Below the pieces are notes generated by a model that ran no database searches, was not told where the DNA came from, and worked only from the letters and a program-made list of their open reading frames with translations. From assembly GCF_024758505.1 (NCBI RefSeq), contig NZ_CP077970.1, positions 6,758,001-6,822,000 of the forward strand: a stretch of 64,000 nt of DNA. The letters run 5' to 3'. Each line of letters begins with the position of its first letter. Positions within the stretch are counted from its first letter, which is position 1. The position numbers and the translations under genes are program-made. Shown here piece after piece: positions 17,877 through 26,271 of the stretch. The stretch is from Bradyrhizobium arachidis. GTDB taxonomy: Bacteria > Pseudomonadota > Alphaproteobacteria > Rhizobiales > Xanthobacteraceae.

Positions 17877-18449
17877 ATGCAATCCGCCGACAAGAAGCTC
17901 ATCGACCGCCTTTCGCAGGACAAACGGAACGAGATGATCGCGATCGGCCGCGAGGCTCTGCGGCGCTTCGGCTACTCCTATCAGCATGTCTTCGACTTGC
18001 ATCTTCCGCTCTTCGAGTTCCTCGCTGATGAGGGCGCCACCGCGACCATGATCGGCAAGATGCTGTCCGAGGTCGGCATCACGCGTGAGGACGGCAGCGC
18101 GTTGCCGCAGGGAACGGTTTCGAGCGCCATGTCCCGCGCCAGGGAGCGCCGCGCGGCGCAGCAGTCGAGGGACCCACGGCTCGCGCCTGCACAGGCCGGC
18201 ACGGACATGCAGGTCGCCGCGGTTGGCGGCAACGCCCTGCACGCCCCTGCAGATCGCGGCACGGCGACGGGTGTGATCAAGGCCGATGTGGCGCCGCCGC
18301 CGTCCGCACCATCGCGCTCGGTCCCGCAGCTTTCCCAAATTCGGCCATCGCCGAAACCGTCGGCGCAGCTTCCGACGGCCACCAGCCGCGCCGCGGCACT
18401 TCTGGAACAGTTGAGGAGCGACCCTGATGAGCGAGAACACGATGATTAA
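17877..18449 (+). CDS. Unknown protein of the integration module
   Basis: 190 residues from the ATG at 17877 (MQSADKKLIDRLSQDKRNEM); the frame is open back to an ATG at 17760. The N-terminal ~75 residues are predicted helical; around residues 80-90 the text GTVSSAMSRARERR looks like a recognition helix of a small DNA-binding domain. The rest is Pro/Ala-rich and disordered. Its end overlaps the ATPase gene by 23 bases, so the two are coupled. The pair resembles in layout the TraK (oriT-binding)/TraL (ATPase) genes of IncP-type systems, but this comparison is structural guesswork. Confidence 0.5.
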   Translation: MQSADKKLIDRLSQDKRNEMIAIGREALRRFGYSYQHVFDLHLPLFEFLADEGATATMIGKMLSEVGITREDGSALPQGTVSSAMSRARERRAAQQSRDPRLAPAQAGTDMQVAAVGGNALHAPADRGTATGVIKADVAPPPSAPSRSVPQLSQIRPSPKPSAQLPTATSRAAALLEQLRSDPDEREHDD

Positions 18450-19284
18450 GAAAGAGATGACGAAGGACACGCGCAGGCTTGCCGATGTCGTCGAGGTGGT
18501 CGCCGACGCCACGTCGGTCGGCAAGACCACGACCGCCCACCGGGTTTGCCACATTTACCGCGACGCCGGGCGGCCGGTGACCCTCGTTCAGATCGAAAGC
18601 GGCCGCCGCCGCGCGGCCGAGACCGGCGCCGCCGATCAAACGATTTTCATCGAGACCGAGGAGTTCGCCACGGCGGCGACGCGCACCGGCGGATTGAGCG
18701 GCGTGCTGACGCAGCTCTGGGACGTGCTCGTCAAACTCCCCGAGACCGGCGGCGCGGTCGTCGTCGACTGGGCGGGCGGCACCGCGTCGCACCGGCTCGA
18801 CGTGGTCGCCGCTACCGCCTACGACACCACGCTCGCCTCACTCGGCATTTCTGGAACGTCCCTGGTTCTCGCGACGTGCGCGGCGGAGTCCATGCACCAG
18901 GCCAGCCGCTATCTGAAGACCCTAGCCCAGGTGGCGCCCGTGCTGCGCCGCTCACTCGTGCTCTCCGGGCGCGCGGGTGGCTTTGACTTCGCGAGCGGCT
19001 CCGAACAGGCAGAGGGCCTCGCCCGGCTGAAGGCCGTGGCGGGCAAGATCCCCGTGATCACGATCCCGCACGTCGCCGGGAGGGCGCTCGAGATCTGCGC
19101 CGATGCCGGTCTCGACGTGGCCACGGCCATGATGACCGACATTCAGCCGCTCGGCCGCCGGCTCGGGATCGACATCTTCCGCGCCGCCTCCTGCGCCTCG
19201 GAATTGGCGCTGTGGTGGAAGCGCTCTGGCGTCGCGCTGATCAAGGCGTTGGAGGTGCCGGATGACGGCAATCCCGCCGCGTAG
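18427..19284 (+). CDS. ParA/MinD-like P-loop ATPase (possibly TraL-like)
   Basis: 285 residues (alternative start at 18457). A deviant P-loop, ADATSVGKTTTAHRV, is followed by a typical nucleotide-binding order: beta strand PVTLVQIESG, then AVVVDWAGG as a Walker-B-like segment with Asp, and a Rossmann-like series of strands (SLVLATCAAES, RSLVLSGRAG). The first P-loop glycine is replaced by Asp. Such ATPases partition plasmids or assist conjugation or integration. It overlaps the genes on both sides, showing a translationally coupled unit. Confidence 0.6.
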   Translation: MSENTMIKKEMTKDTRRLADVVEVVADATSVGKTTTAHRVCHIYRDAGRPVTLVQIESGRRRAAETGAADQTIFIETEEFATAATRTGGLSGVLTQLWDVLVKLPETGGAVVVDWAGGTASHRLDVVAATAYDTTLASLGISGTSLVLATCAAESMHQASRYLKTLAQVAPVLRRSLVLSGRAGGFDFASGSEQAEGLARLKAVAGKIPVITIPHVAGRALEICADAGLDVATAMMTDIQPLGRRLGIDIFRAASCASELALWWKRSGVALIKALEVPDDGNPAA

Positions 19285-19510
19285 GCTCGCACGGCGGGTC
19301 GCCGCCTTGCTACGCCAGCGCCGGCACCTTCGCGCACAGGCCCCCGCCTACGTTCTTCAATATTATCGCGACCACCGGCGGCTCCCGCCAGCATACGTCA
19401 CGGTGCTGCTTCCCGCCTCGATCGTGCGCCGCATCCACCTGCGCGCCGAGATCGAGCATATCTTTGGAATCGCGCAGCTTTTGGCGCGGCTACGGAGAAA
19501 TTCTTCATAG
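19262..19510 (+). CDS. Small basic protein of the integration module
   Basis: 82 residues, Arg/Leu-rich (RRLARRVAALLRQRRHLRAQ), starting at an ATG 23 bases inside the end of the ATPase gene. No domain is recognised. Overlap with the ATPase frame and retention of an open frame to a natural stop support it as a real third gene, but function is unknown. Confidence 0.45.
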   Translation: MTAIPPRRLARRVAALLRQRRHLRAQAPAYVLQYYRDHRRLPPAYVTVLLPASIVRRIHLRAEIEHIFGIAQLLARLRRNSS

Positions 19511-19520
19511 CTCGTTTTGA

Positions 19521-19599
19521 ATCATGCATCAGACCAGTTTTGCATGATCTTGACTCCACGATGCTCCTTGACTAACATCAGTTATGCATAAGATGCATC
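19521..19599. promoter_or_regulatory. ATGCAT-rich inverted repeats and promoter before the small HTH gene
   Basis: ATCATGCA (19521-19528) and TGCATGAT (19541-19548) form a perfect inverted repeat. TTATGCATAA (19582-19591) and GATGCATC (19592-19599) are perfect palindromes. A TTGACT box at 19568-19573 could pair with TAAGAT (19589-19594). The clustered sites just before the 52-residue ORF and recombinase suggest an operator or recombinase-binding region. Confidence 0.45.
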
Positions 19600-19600
19600 C

Positions 19601-19759
19601 ATGCTCGACCGCGACACCGGCATGGATCTTCAGTTCCTCCCGACCATCGAGGACGCGGTCGCTTTGGGCATGAGCCAGAACTCCGTGCGCAAGGCGCTGC
19701 GCGAGTTCACCCGTCGCTGCCGCAAGCACGGCGACGTGTTGCAGCCGTCGCTCTTCTAG
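19601..19759 (+). CDS. Small helix-turn-helix-like protein before the recombinase
   Basis: 52 residues from the ATG at 19601. The core FLPTIEDAVALGMSQNSVRK followed by ALREFTRRCRKHG reads as a short helix-turn-helix. It ends 8 bases before the recombinase ATG and its stop codon abuts that gene's ribosome site (TAGGAG), so they are co-transcribed. It may be a regulator or accessory (excisionase-like) factor; that is inference. Confidence 0.5.
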   Translation: MLDRDTGMDLQFLPTIEDAVALGMSQNSVRKALREFTRRCRKHGDVLQPSLF

Positions 19760-19767
19760 GAGTTTCG

Positions 19768-20769
19768 ATGCCGACCCGTGACCCCAAGACTGAACAGGAC
19801 TACCGCGAGCGCACCCGGCGCATCGCCGAGACGGAGAATAAGAAAGCCGGCCGTAAGCTGACGCCGGTCGAACTCGTCAAGGCCGTGATGCAGCGCGATC
19901 TGCAGCCCACGAGCATCCGGCAAATCCGCGCGGCGATGATCTTCACCATGACCGAGGCGGCAGAGCGTCAGCCCGAGAACGCCGCAGACCTGAACGCCGC
20001 CATCGCCCTGCTCCGCACCTGGGTCTCGCAGAATGACACGCAGGGCGAGCCGCGGACCTCTCAGTGCAAGCAGAAAGTTGGCGTCGAGAACGATCTTTCA
20101 CGCGTCTGCCACGCCGCGCTCGCCACGACGAGCGAGTACGCCAGGCCGCTGGTGGCGGCGCTCAATTCGGGCACGCTGACGGGCGTCCGTTTCGCCGAAT
20201 GGCCGACCGCCGAATTCGGCCCCAGCGCCGCGCCGGGCTACGCCTGGGAACTGATCGTCGTTAACGGCAAGCACTCCAATGGCCGGGCGCACGGCGAGAC
20301 GCGGGCGCTGCGGTGGGAGTTCCTTCCCCCTCACCTCGTTTCGCAGATGAAATTCTGGATCGCGGTCGCCAAGGCCGCGAAGGCGCAGGGACGCTACGAC
20401 ACGCTCAATGACACCTTGGAGTCGCTCATGCGCCGGGTGACGCAGGAACTGTTTCCACGCCGGCTCGTGCATCCGACCCTGTCGTCGGTGCGCCATGCCG
20501 CGACGGCGCGGTTCAAAGCAGCCTACGTGGCGACCGCCACCACCGAGGAGGAAAAGCAGCACGGGCTCGCCATGGTGGCGGCGCTGCTCGGCCACGCCTC
20601 GGATGCCACCGCAACGACTCACTATGCGCGTGCCGACGACCGCAAGAGCCGCTTCCCGGTGCCCGTCCCCGACCCGGCCGAAGTCGCTCGCATCCTCCAG
20701 CGCTTTGCCGCGCCCAAGCACCGCGATGACCCGGGCCCCGACGCCGACGGCGCGGACCAGGCGGGATAG
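19768..20769 (+). CDS. Tyrosine recombinase/phage-integrase family protein
   Basis: 333 residues. The C-terminal catalytic domain carries the expected residues: Arg141 (LTGVRFAEW, box I), Lys168 (NGKHS), Ser239/Arg242-His243 (LSSVRHAATA, box II, with Ser in place of the first His), His276 (LLGHASDAT) and the nucleophile Tyr286 (THYAR). The N-terminal ~120 residues would bind arm or core sites. It probably integrates the 17.8-21.9 kb module, with the small HTH gene directly upstream. Confidence 0.8.
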   Translation: MPTRDPKTEQDYRERTRRIAETENKKAGRKLTPVELVKAVMQRDLQPTSIRQIRAAMIFTMTEAAERQPENAADLNAAIALLRTWVSQNDTQGEPRTSQCKQKVGVENDLSRVCHAALATTSEYARPLVAALNSGTLTGVRFAEWPTAEFGPSAAPGYAWELIVVNGKHSNGRAHGETRALRWEFLPPHLVSQMKFWIAVAKAAKAQGRYDTLNDTLESLMRRVTQELFPRRLVHPTLSSVRHAATARFKAAYVATATTEEEKQHGLAMVAALLGHASDATATTHYARADDRKSRFPVPVPDPAEVARILQRFAAPKHRDDPGPDADGADQAG

Positions 20770-20911
20770 TGACGTCGATGAAGTTCGTGGCGCATTCGCA
20801 ACGTCAAACCTGTCGGCCGACCCTCGGTCCTCATTCGGGCTGCGTCGCGCTCGCCTCGACGTCGCCCGCGAGCACGCCAGCGGCCGGCTGCAACATGATG
20901 GAGCTCTTCGC

Positions 20912-21949
20912 GTGAAGGAACACCACGTCAATTTGCGCATGCCCTACCACCAGGTCTTCAAACGGCCAAGGTGCAGGAAGGAGCAGACCGTCGTCCTCAC
21001 CGAAGCCGTGCCGATCCTCATTCGCGAGATCGACCCGAGCGAGGCGCCGATCGCATATCGCATCCACACCCAGGATGAGTATGTGAGCGAACGCTTGCAC
21101 GAAGTGCGCTCGTACGAAAGCACGTTCTTGTGGCCTCTCATGGCACCCGATGGGCCGGTCAGCGTCACGAGTTTTGTCGAGCTTGCAGCCGAAGGCAGGC
21201 TCGGCTCGTTCATCGCGTTCTGCAGGTCGGAAAAATTCGGCCGGAAGGACGGCCGTACCTTCGTCGAGTTCGTTAACGAATTTCCCACGTACAAATACGG
21301 CGATTCTAACAAAGACGACCAGATCTTGAAGACCTTGAGGGGTTCAGCGAGGCTCGCGTTCTGCGACGGTTACGTCTTTGTGAGCGCTGGCGCGCCGATC
21401 TGGTACGTCGCCGAAAAGCCCACCCTCAACAGGGTTGATGTTTTGATCGGCCACGAAGCCCTCGATCGCAAGAAAACCTACGTCTGGACCGCCGGGCCCG
21501 ATTGGCACATGCAGCACTATTGCTGTACGTACGGACACGCCTACGGACTGACCGAGATCGAGTCCGAGATTGAGCGCGTGGCGGGGCGCCACACGGAGGT
21601 CCGCTTCCGATCCCGTATCGAAATCCTTATGGATCTGCACCTCCCCGAAGGAGCGGCTCGCCTGTGCGCGCGTAGCCTCGTCGAAACGGTCTGGAGCTAC
21701 GCCCAAAATGAGGCATTGCGCGCAGCCGTGCCACTCCTTGCCGGCGCTGTTTCCGTCAAGGACGTACCGAATGATCTCGACTCGTTCAGCCTGCTTACGC
21801 AGTATTCGCGCTTCGAAGACCGAACCTTGACCCGCAGCTATTTCAGCACGATCGCCGCCGCGCGCCAGATCGTCCGCCGGCTCGAGGCCTTCGGCTGCAC
21901 CCCGCTCGCTCCGGAAGACGACGACGCGCTCGGGGCTCTCGGATCCTGA
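20912..21949 (+). CDS. Unrecognised 345-residue protein next to the recombinase
   Basis: From the GTG at 20912 (GGAG about 9 bases before) the frame runs 345 residues. The open frame extends upstream into the recombinase but that part is a shadow. No known domain is recognised. Visible features: a conserved-looking middle with FCDGYVFVSAGAPIWYVAEK, WTAGPDWHMQHYCCTYGHAY (many aromatic, Cys and His residues) and an acidic C-terminus. No signal peptide or membrane helix. It travels with the integration module and may be cargo. Confidence 0.6.
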   Translation: MKEHHVNLRMPYHQVFKRPRCRKEQTVVLTEAVPILIREIDPSEAPIAYRIHTQDEYVSERLHEVRSYESTFLWPLMAPDGPVSVTSFVELAAEGRLGSFIAFCRSEKFGRKDGRTFVEFVNEFPTYKYGDSNKDDQILKTLRGSARLAFCDGYVFVSAGAPIWYVAEKPTLNRVDVLIGHEALDRKKTYVWTAGPDWHMQHYCCTYGHAYGLTEIESEIERVAGRHTEVRFRSRIEILMDLHLPEGAARLCARSLVETVWSYAQNEALRAAVPLLAGAVSVKDVPNDLDSFSLLTQYSRFEDRTLTRSYFSTIAAARQIVRRLEAFGCTPLAPEDDDALGALGS

Positions 21950-21984
21950 GCAGCGGTGAACATTTCCTCAACTTCCTAGAAATG

Positions 21985-22385
21985 GTGTCATGACCCGCCA
22001 TCGCGAGATTGACGTTCGGCACCCACGCCTTGATGCAGCAGCAAGAGATCCACGGGGATGGTCTCGGGCTGCCGACCGGCCACCATAGCTCACGCTGACC
22101 AGTTGGCCGTCGCCGCCTGCTGCAATCTCGGTCACAGCGGAGACCACCTGAACCTTCGCCTTCACCTCGCGCACCATGGCGAGGCCTTTTGCGAAATAAG
22201 GCGAGGCGAGGAACGCGAAGGCGGGAGGCAGCGCGGCGAAGTAATTGCGGCGCTCCATGGTATCAAGGATGCGGTCGATGCGGCCACCGAGGCGCAGGAT
22301 CTGCGCGGCCAGAAGCCAGAGCAGTGGCCCCTGCCCCGCAATCACGGTGCGGCCATCAGGCACCAGCGCCGACGATTTCGTCAAG
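21985..22385 (-). pseudogene. Remnant of an FAD-dependent oxidoreductase (HcnB/opine-oxidase-like)
   Basis: The minus strand encodes GRTVIAGQGPLLWLLAAQIL, ALPPAFAFLASPYFAKGLAM and VKAKVQVVSAVTEI, typical of the central part of HcnB/OoxA-type FAD oxidoreductases. The continuation PETIPVDLLLLHQGV and then NVNLAMAGHD appear in other frames, so at least two frameshifts break it, and both ends are missing. It is a decayed fragment next to the integration module. Confidence 0.7.
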
Positions 22386-22429
22386 GCCGGTCTGGTCCGC
22401 TCGATCTCCGAGGAATAGCCGGCCCGACG

Positions 22430-22690
22430 CTGGGAAACAAACCAAAAACGTGGTGAACCACGCCGACGCTCGGTCGGTCATCGCCGGCGAATAGACGTCG
22501 CCGCCGGCGATGGGGGCCCATGATGACGGAGATCTGCGGGATCACGCCCGAAGCGAGCACGTTGCGGCGGACACGCAGGATTAGCCGGCGAGCGCTGCGA
22601 CGCCCTCCTGGATGCGCGCGCCACCCGCATCATAGAGGCCGATGATGGGCGCCCCGGTTCTTTCGTCGATATGCTCGAATCGACTGACCA
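22430..22690 (-). pseudogene. Remnant of an acyl-CoA carboxylase beta subunit (PccB/AccD-like)
   Basis: Reading the minus strand gives TGAPIIGLYDAGGARIQEGV in one frame, LASGVIPQISVIMGP in another and AGGDVYSPAMTD in a third. These are consecutive conserved blocks of carboxyltransferase subunits of propionyl/acetyl-CoA carboxylases. Stops and frameshifts separate them and nothing else of the gene is left. Its proximity to the FAD-oxidoreductase remnant suggests both are debris from an ancestral catabolic locus. Confidence 0.7.
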
Positions 22691-22888
22691 TCTATTCGAG
22701 GATCGGGAGAACGATACTCTTCAAGACCAAAATTTAGGTGTGGAGAAGTTCGCCGGTGGGAAGCTAACTCTCCTTAGCTTCCCGATCGCGTTTGAGGTGC
22801 GCAATATCGACACATATCGTCGAGGCCTAGTCCTCAGCGCCCCGTGCGCAGCCGGACGTAATGTACAACACGAAGCAGGAGAGATCAA

Positions 22889-23419
22889 ATGTTGACCCGA
22901 GCGCTGGTCCAGACGGACATCAAGGAGTTTCTCGGACGTTTGTCCGATGCGATCGAACAGGATCAGATCTACGTCGATTCGTTGCCGCGAGATCGGTTTC
23001 CGAGCGTGTACGACGACGGCTTGTGGCGCAATTGGCGTCGCGGCCATCGCGCGTTCATTGACAAGTTGGTCGCGTCCACGGATGCCATGAGTCCTGCTCT
23101 CCTGCAGCGTTTGACCAAGGTCGCCTCGGGCTTCGAACCCTCGGTTGTCGGACACATCATGCTGGAGACTTTCGCGGAGATCGTGGGTGACTGTTCTGCG
23201 GCAAACTGCGAAACGGCGCAGCATTTTTTCGAGTGGGTGGCTGGCGAGGTCGTGCGGCAGGGCCGCGGTAAGTGCCTCAACCGGACCGCCCGGAAGGCGA
23301 TGTTGAAGTGGTTTCCCGCGACCGATCCGCTTACCATCGCGCAAGATCCCGAGTGCGGTTATACGGTCCCTGGCCCGCGTGTTCGTTCTCGTCGGGGCAC
23401 CCGCCGGCCGGCGGTCTAG
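22889..23419 (+). CDS. Hypothetical 176-residue protein
   Basis: ATG at 22889 with AGGAGAG about 8 bases upstream. Mostly alpha-helical soluble protein (FLGRLSDAIEQDQIYVDSLP; LQRLTKVASGFEPSVVGHIM), Arg-rich at the C-terminus. No known domain or signal peptide is recognised. Good ribosome site and even amino-acid composition support it as a real gene. Confidence 0.5.
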   Translation: MLTRALVQTDIKEFLGRLSDAIEQDQIYVDSLPRDRFPSVYDDGLWRNWRRGHRAFIDKLVASTDAMSPALLQRLTKVASGFEPSVVGHIMLETFAEIVGDCSAANCETAQHFFEWVAGEVVRQGRGKCLNRTARKAMLKWFPATDPLTIAQDPECGYTVPGPRVRSRRGTRRPAV

Positions 23420-24104
23420 GTGCCGGTCGGCGGTGCCGCCGCAAAGCCAAGTGTGTCGACGTCGTCGAGACGAAGGCTAGAGCTGCGTCACAGCCGTGGT
23501 CGGCGGGCCGCTGATGATCGTCGCCGGTTAGGTGTTCAAGGTGGTCCCCTGGTGGGAGTTACGGGCCTAGCAGCTCTAGTCAGGTTACCAGAAGGGCTGG
23601 CCATCGGGTCTCGGCGCCGTTGTGGTCGAGGTCGCGCGGCTGTCAATAACGGCATCGCGTCGCCTGCAGCTTGCGACCGAGATCGATGGCTTCCCGCTTT
23701 CGCGTAAGCACATTGGATCCCGCCCGGCCGTAAATATCGTCTTGTTACGGTGTTCGGCGGAGCAGGTTTCTCGGCCGCCGCGTGGTTCGACACCTTCTCC
23801 ACGCGACCGGGCGGCTTACTGCTCTTGCGATTGAGGCCAAGTGATCGGGACGGACATCTTAAGAAGCTGCTCGGACCTTTGGAGCAGTTCAAATGACCGC
23901 TCCATCATTTCCTTCTCGCGCTCGGTATTGGCTTGAAATCGAGCCAGCCTTGCATTGATATCCTACACGCGCCATTCGACATCATCGAACATGAACGCCT
24001 CCGGAACGCTCCGGGGATATAACTCATGTTCTAGTTTCCGGTTCCAGACCTGGACCTCGATCCGAATTCTCTCGAGAGACGAGCCGAGGACGAGGAGGGC
24101 CGGC
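23420..24104. other. Non-coding or degenerate stretch
   Basis: Short open frames on both strands only, none with a recognisable domain or ribosome site. No strong hairpin or repeat was noticed. Confidence 0.4.
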
Positions 24105-24516
24105 CTAGGAAGAGCTGAAGGATAAGCTCGCTACGCGGCGGGCATTATCAGAACGGTCTGCGAGAACTCCCTGGCCCTTTCCGGAGCGCTGCGGCCCAAG
24201 GCCGCCGCAACCGCATCGGTACCCCGCCGCCCGGAGGAGGGTCGTCGTCCTCGCCATCGAGCTTACGCACGCGGCCAGGATATCAGCGAGCCGCATGGTG
24301 TGGCCCATGCCGGGAATGTCGCGCAGCGCGGGGCAGGATTCGACGGCGAACAAGTCGGACGCCCATGACCAGAGGATGATCCTCTTTTCAGGCGCGGAAA
24401 GTTCGTTGTCGTTCAAAAAGTTCGTTGTCGTTCAAGTCGTCTTCCGGAGACGCATAGTAGGCAGCCGGGTGGAAGATAAGGTGAAGATTGCCCGTGTTCG
24501 TCTTGGCATTGGTCAT
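24105..24516 (-). pseudogene. Frameshifted copy of the small protein gene found after hsp20
   Basis: From an ATG at 24516 with AAAGGGAGG upstream, the minus strand reads MTNAKTNTGNLHLIFHP and then ASPEDDLNDNEL. A 19-base tandem duplication (24398-24416 and 24417-24435) then shifts the frame; after it the sequence continues APEKRIILWSWASDLFAVES, clearly homologous to the intact protein at 37165-37485 (SEKRAILASWASDASAIAS). The C-terminal part is also degenerate. It lies just downstream of an hsp20 3' remnant, mirroring the intact operon. Confidence 0.75.
24398..24435. repeat. 19-bp tandem duplication
   Basis: A perfect 19-base unit (starting AAAGTTCG on the + strand) is present twice head to tail with no spacer. 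It disrupts the small gene that runs through it on the minus strand, and removing one copy restores the frame. Confidence 0.95.
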
Positions 24517-24597
24517 CGATTGCCTCCCTTTACGCTCCTTTCCTCGGGACGGTTTTCCGTGGAGTCGGGCGGCGGAGACCGCCGCCCGTGATGGTCT

Positions 24598-24700
24598 TTA
24601 CTGCGTGTTGATTGCGATACGCTTGACGCCCGCTCGCGGGTTCATGACTTCGGGAGCGAGATCGACAGGACGCCGTTTTTGAATGAGGCCAGAGCATTCA
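24598..24700 (-). pseudogene. 3' remnant of an hsp20 gene
   Basis: The minus strand ends VDLAPEVMNPRAGVKRIAIN, the C-terminal signature of Hsp20 proteins (compare VDLMREIPEAMKPRRIAING in the intact gene at 37.6-38.0 kb). Only about 30 codons remain; the rest has been replaced by the gene at 24698-24919. Confidence 0.65.
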
Positions 24701-24919
24701 AGCGACGGCAATTCGTTGCACGTCATTCGAGCTGGCGGTTTGTTGTGGCTGCGCCAGCGATCCGGCCGTGCCTTCCTTAAGATGCTCCAGCACAGCTGCA
24801 CTTGCCATGTGCTCCCAGTACTCTGCCTCGGCGAGCAGCTTCCAGCCTCTGTCAGGATGATACGCAGCACTCTGTCGGCAGAGCGAAGCCATTGCGCGCA
24901 TGCGGCATACGGTTTCCAT
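24698..24919 (-). CDS. Small hypothetical protein (CRQSAAYHP type)
   Basis: 73 residues from the ATG at 24919, with GGGAGG 7 bases upstream; the upstream open frame is not needed. The core METVCRMRAMASLCRQSAAY continues with a WKLLAEAEYWEHMA helix and looks like a family of short helical proteins common in Bradyrhizobium genomes. Function unknown. Confidence 0.65.
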   Translation of the reverse strand: METVCRMRAMASLCRQSAAYHPDRGWKLLAEAEYWEHMASAAVLEHLKEGTAGSLAQPQQTASSNDVQRIAVA

Positions 24920-25449
24920 TCCAGCCTCCCGCATTTGTTTGTCGCTCGCACCGGGATGTTGCGTGCGCACAGGCGTTATGCTGCCGAACCTCCCCGCAAG
25001 AAGCGCGCGAAGAAGGCCAAGATCGCCAGATGAACAGGTCAAAGCTGCAACCGCGCCCGTGGCAGCGCAAGCGCTTGCACCACGTGGGGCGCGGAGGTTG
25101 ATGCTCGCTTTCTCTGGCCACTAGGAGCTGGCACTGTCGGCACCGGCACTATCGGCTCTGGTCCTACGGGCTTTTGTGGTGCGAGAGGCCGTCTCGATCA
25201 ACCCGCCCTTGATGTAGACCCGTGCAGGCGCTCGACCCAACTCACGACTGGGTGAGATTGGGGTTAGGATGACGCTGTGTAAGGCAGCCTCGTGACGCTT
25301 GACCCAACTCAAAGGTTGCCGCGCCTTCGCAAGAAGACAGTCGGCCTCGGACGAGCATCATCTGGCAGGGTCAAAATGTTGAATGAGGCAATCGATCATG
25401 CGTTGCGCGAGGTGCAGGCCGCGCGCCGAGCCCCTGTCCTAGCGTTGTC
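24920..25449. other. Stretch without a convincing gene
   Basis: Contains only short open frames (for example 25121-25312 on the minus strand) that lack recognisable features. Nothing further is supported. Confidence 0.4.
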
Positions 25450-25632
25450 TTAGTTTGACTTTTTGGGCTCAAAGCGAGCAACCCGGCGCGGCCCGTCCCA
25501 TAGTTCCACCGGGCTTGTCTCAACTAGTCGCTCCGCAAGTGCCAGGGCATTCTCCTCGCTGGCGCACACCAGATCGACCGACTGAATGACGTTCCCCTCA
25601 AAGGTCAGAATGTATGCCCGATAGGTTTTCAT
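25450..25632 (-). CDS. Small hypothetical protein
   Basis: 60 residues: MKTYRAYILTFEGNVIQSVD, then an acidic helix ENALALAERLVE and VELWDGPRRVARF. This beta-beta-alpha-beta pattern is typical of short rhizobial proteins of unknown function that appear in many copies per genome. ATG start. Confidence 0.65.
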   Translation of the reverse strand: MKTYRAYILTFEGNVIQSVDLVCASEENALALAERLVETSPVELWDGPRRVARFEPKKSN

Positions 25633-25737
25633 CGGGCGGCCTTACCAGTTTTTCCCGCCTCCGTCCCTTATTCCAGGTTATTGCCGTTCAGTCCGCAGGA
25701 TGGGTATTATGTTCTGTCCTAGAAAGGACGGGCCTCG

Positions 25738-25923
25738 ATGGAAGCACTCAGGCATTCAATCGAGCAACTAAGCGCTCCGATTTGCTCCCATTGCAACGTC
25801 GCGATGGCTTGGTCGCGGTCGGCTCTTCTCAAAGAAGAGAGGGCAATTGTGCACGAGTTTTTCTGCCCGCGCTGTAACGCGACCGCCGAAACAAAGACGC
25901 CAATTAGGGTCTCCAAAGAGTAA
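25738..25923 (+). CDS. Small zinc-ribbon protein
   Basis: 61 residues with two CxxC pairs, PICSHCNV and FFCPRCNA, separated by about 30 residues, consistent with one structural zinc site. The C-terminus ETKTPIRVSKE is polar. Probably a cytosolic zinc-ribbon protein of unknown role; it is flanked by other small accessory genes. Confidence 0.65.
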   Translation: MEALRHSIEQLSAPICSHCNVAMAWSRSALLKEERAIVHEFFCPRCNATAETKTPIRVSKE

Positions 25924-25994
25924 GGCCGCCCCCGTCAGCCTTTTTCGGTTGATCTATCGCAACGGCCGCGCCTTGCCCCCAGCCACGCTGGGCC

Positions 25995-26129
25995 ATGATC
26001 GAGCCCGATAAACAGCGGGAAGTACAGGAGCCCAAGCCCTCCCGGCTGGAGGAGGCGCGCCGGCTCATTGAGGAATATGTGAAAGACCTGCGGGAGATCC
26101 TCAAGAAGATGCGCCGCAAGATGAACTAG
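25995..26129 (+). CDS. 44-residue basic helical protein
   Basis: ATG at 25995 opens a frame MIEPDKQREVQEPKPSRLEE, followed by a charged helix ARRLIEEYVKDLREILKKM and a basic end. The amphipathic pattern predicts a short coiled coil. A hairpin follows 5 bases after the stop. Short proteins of this pattern are common in Bradyrhizobium; role unknown. Confidence 0.6.
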   Translation: MIEPDKQREVQEPKPSRLEEARRLIEEYVKDLREILKKMRRKMN

Positions 26130-26134
26130 GCCCA

Positions 26135-26151
26135 CCGCCGTGAACCGGCGG
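26135..26151 (+). terminator. Hairpin after the 44-residue gene
   Basis: CCGCCG (26135-26140), loop TGAAC, CGGCGG (26146-26151), directly after the stop codon. No U tract follows. A near-identical hairpin (sharing CGTGAACCGGCGGG) occurs at 34985-35002. Confidence 0.45.
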
Positions 26152-26238
26152 GCCAATCAGCCGCCCTTGCCGGACCGCCCGACGCAGATCCAGAGGCCGT
26201 CGGGGCGGAGCGCTGAAATGGCGGAGCGAGGCAAGTTA

Positions 26239-26264
26239 GGAACTCTTTCATGGAACCGGCCGTT
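26239..26264 (+). promoter_or_regulatory. EcfG-type promoter with no ORF downstream
   Basis: GGAAC (26239-26243), 17-base spacer, CGTT (26261-26264) is a full match to the alphaproteobacterial general stress response sigma factor EcfG consensus. On the + strand no start codon ATG follows for about 300 bases, whereas a strong hairpin lies ~85 bases downstream. Confidence 0.6.
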
Positions 26265-26271
26265 GATTTTG

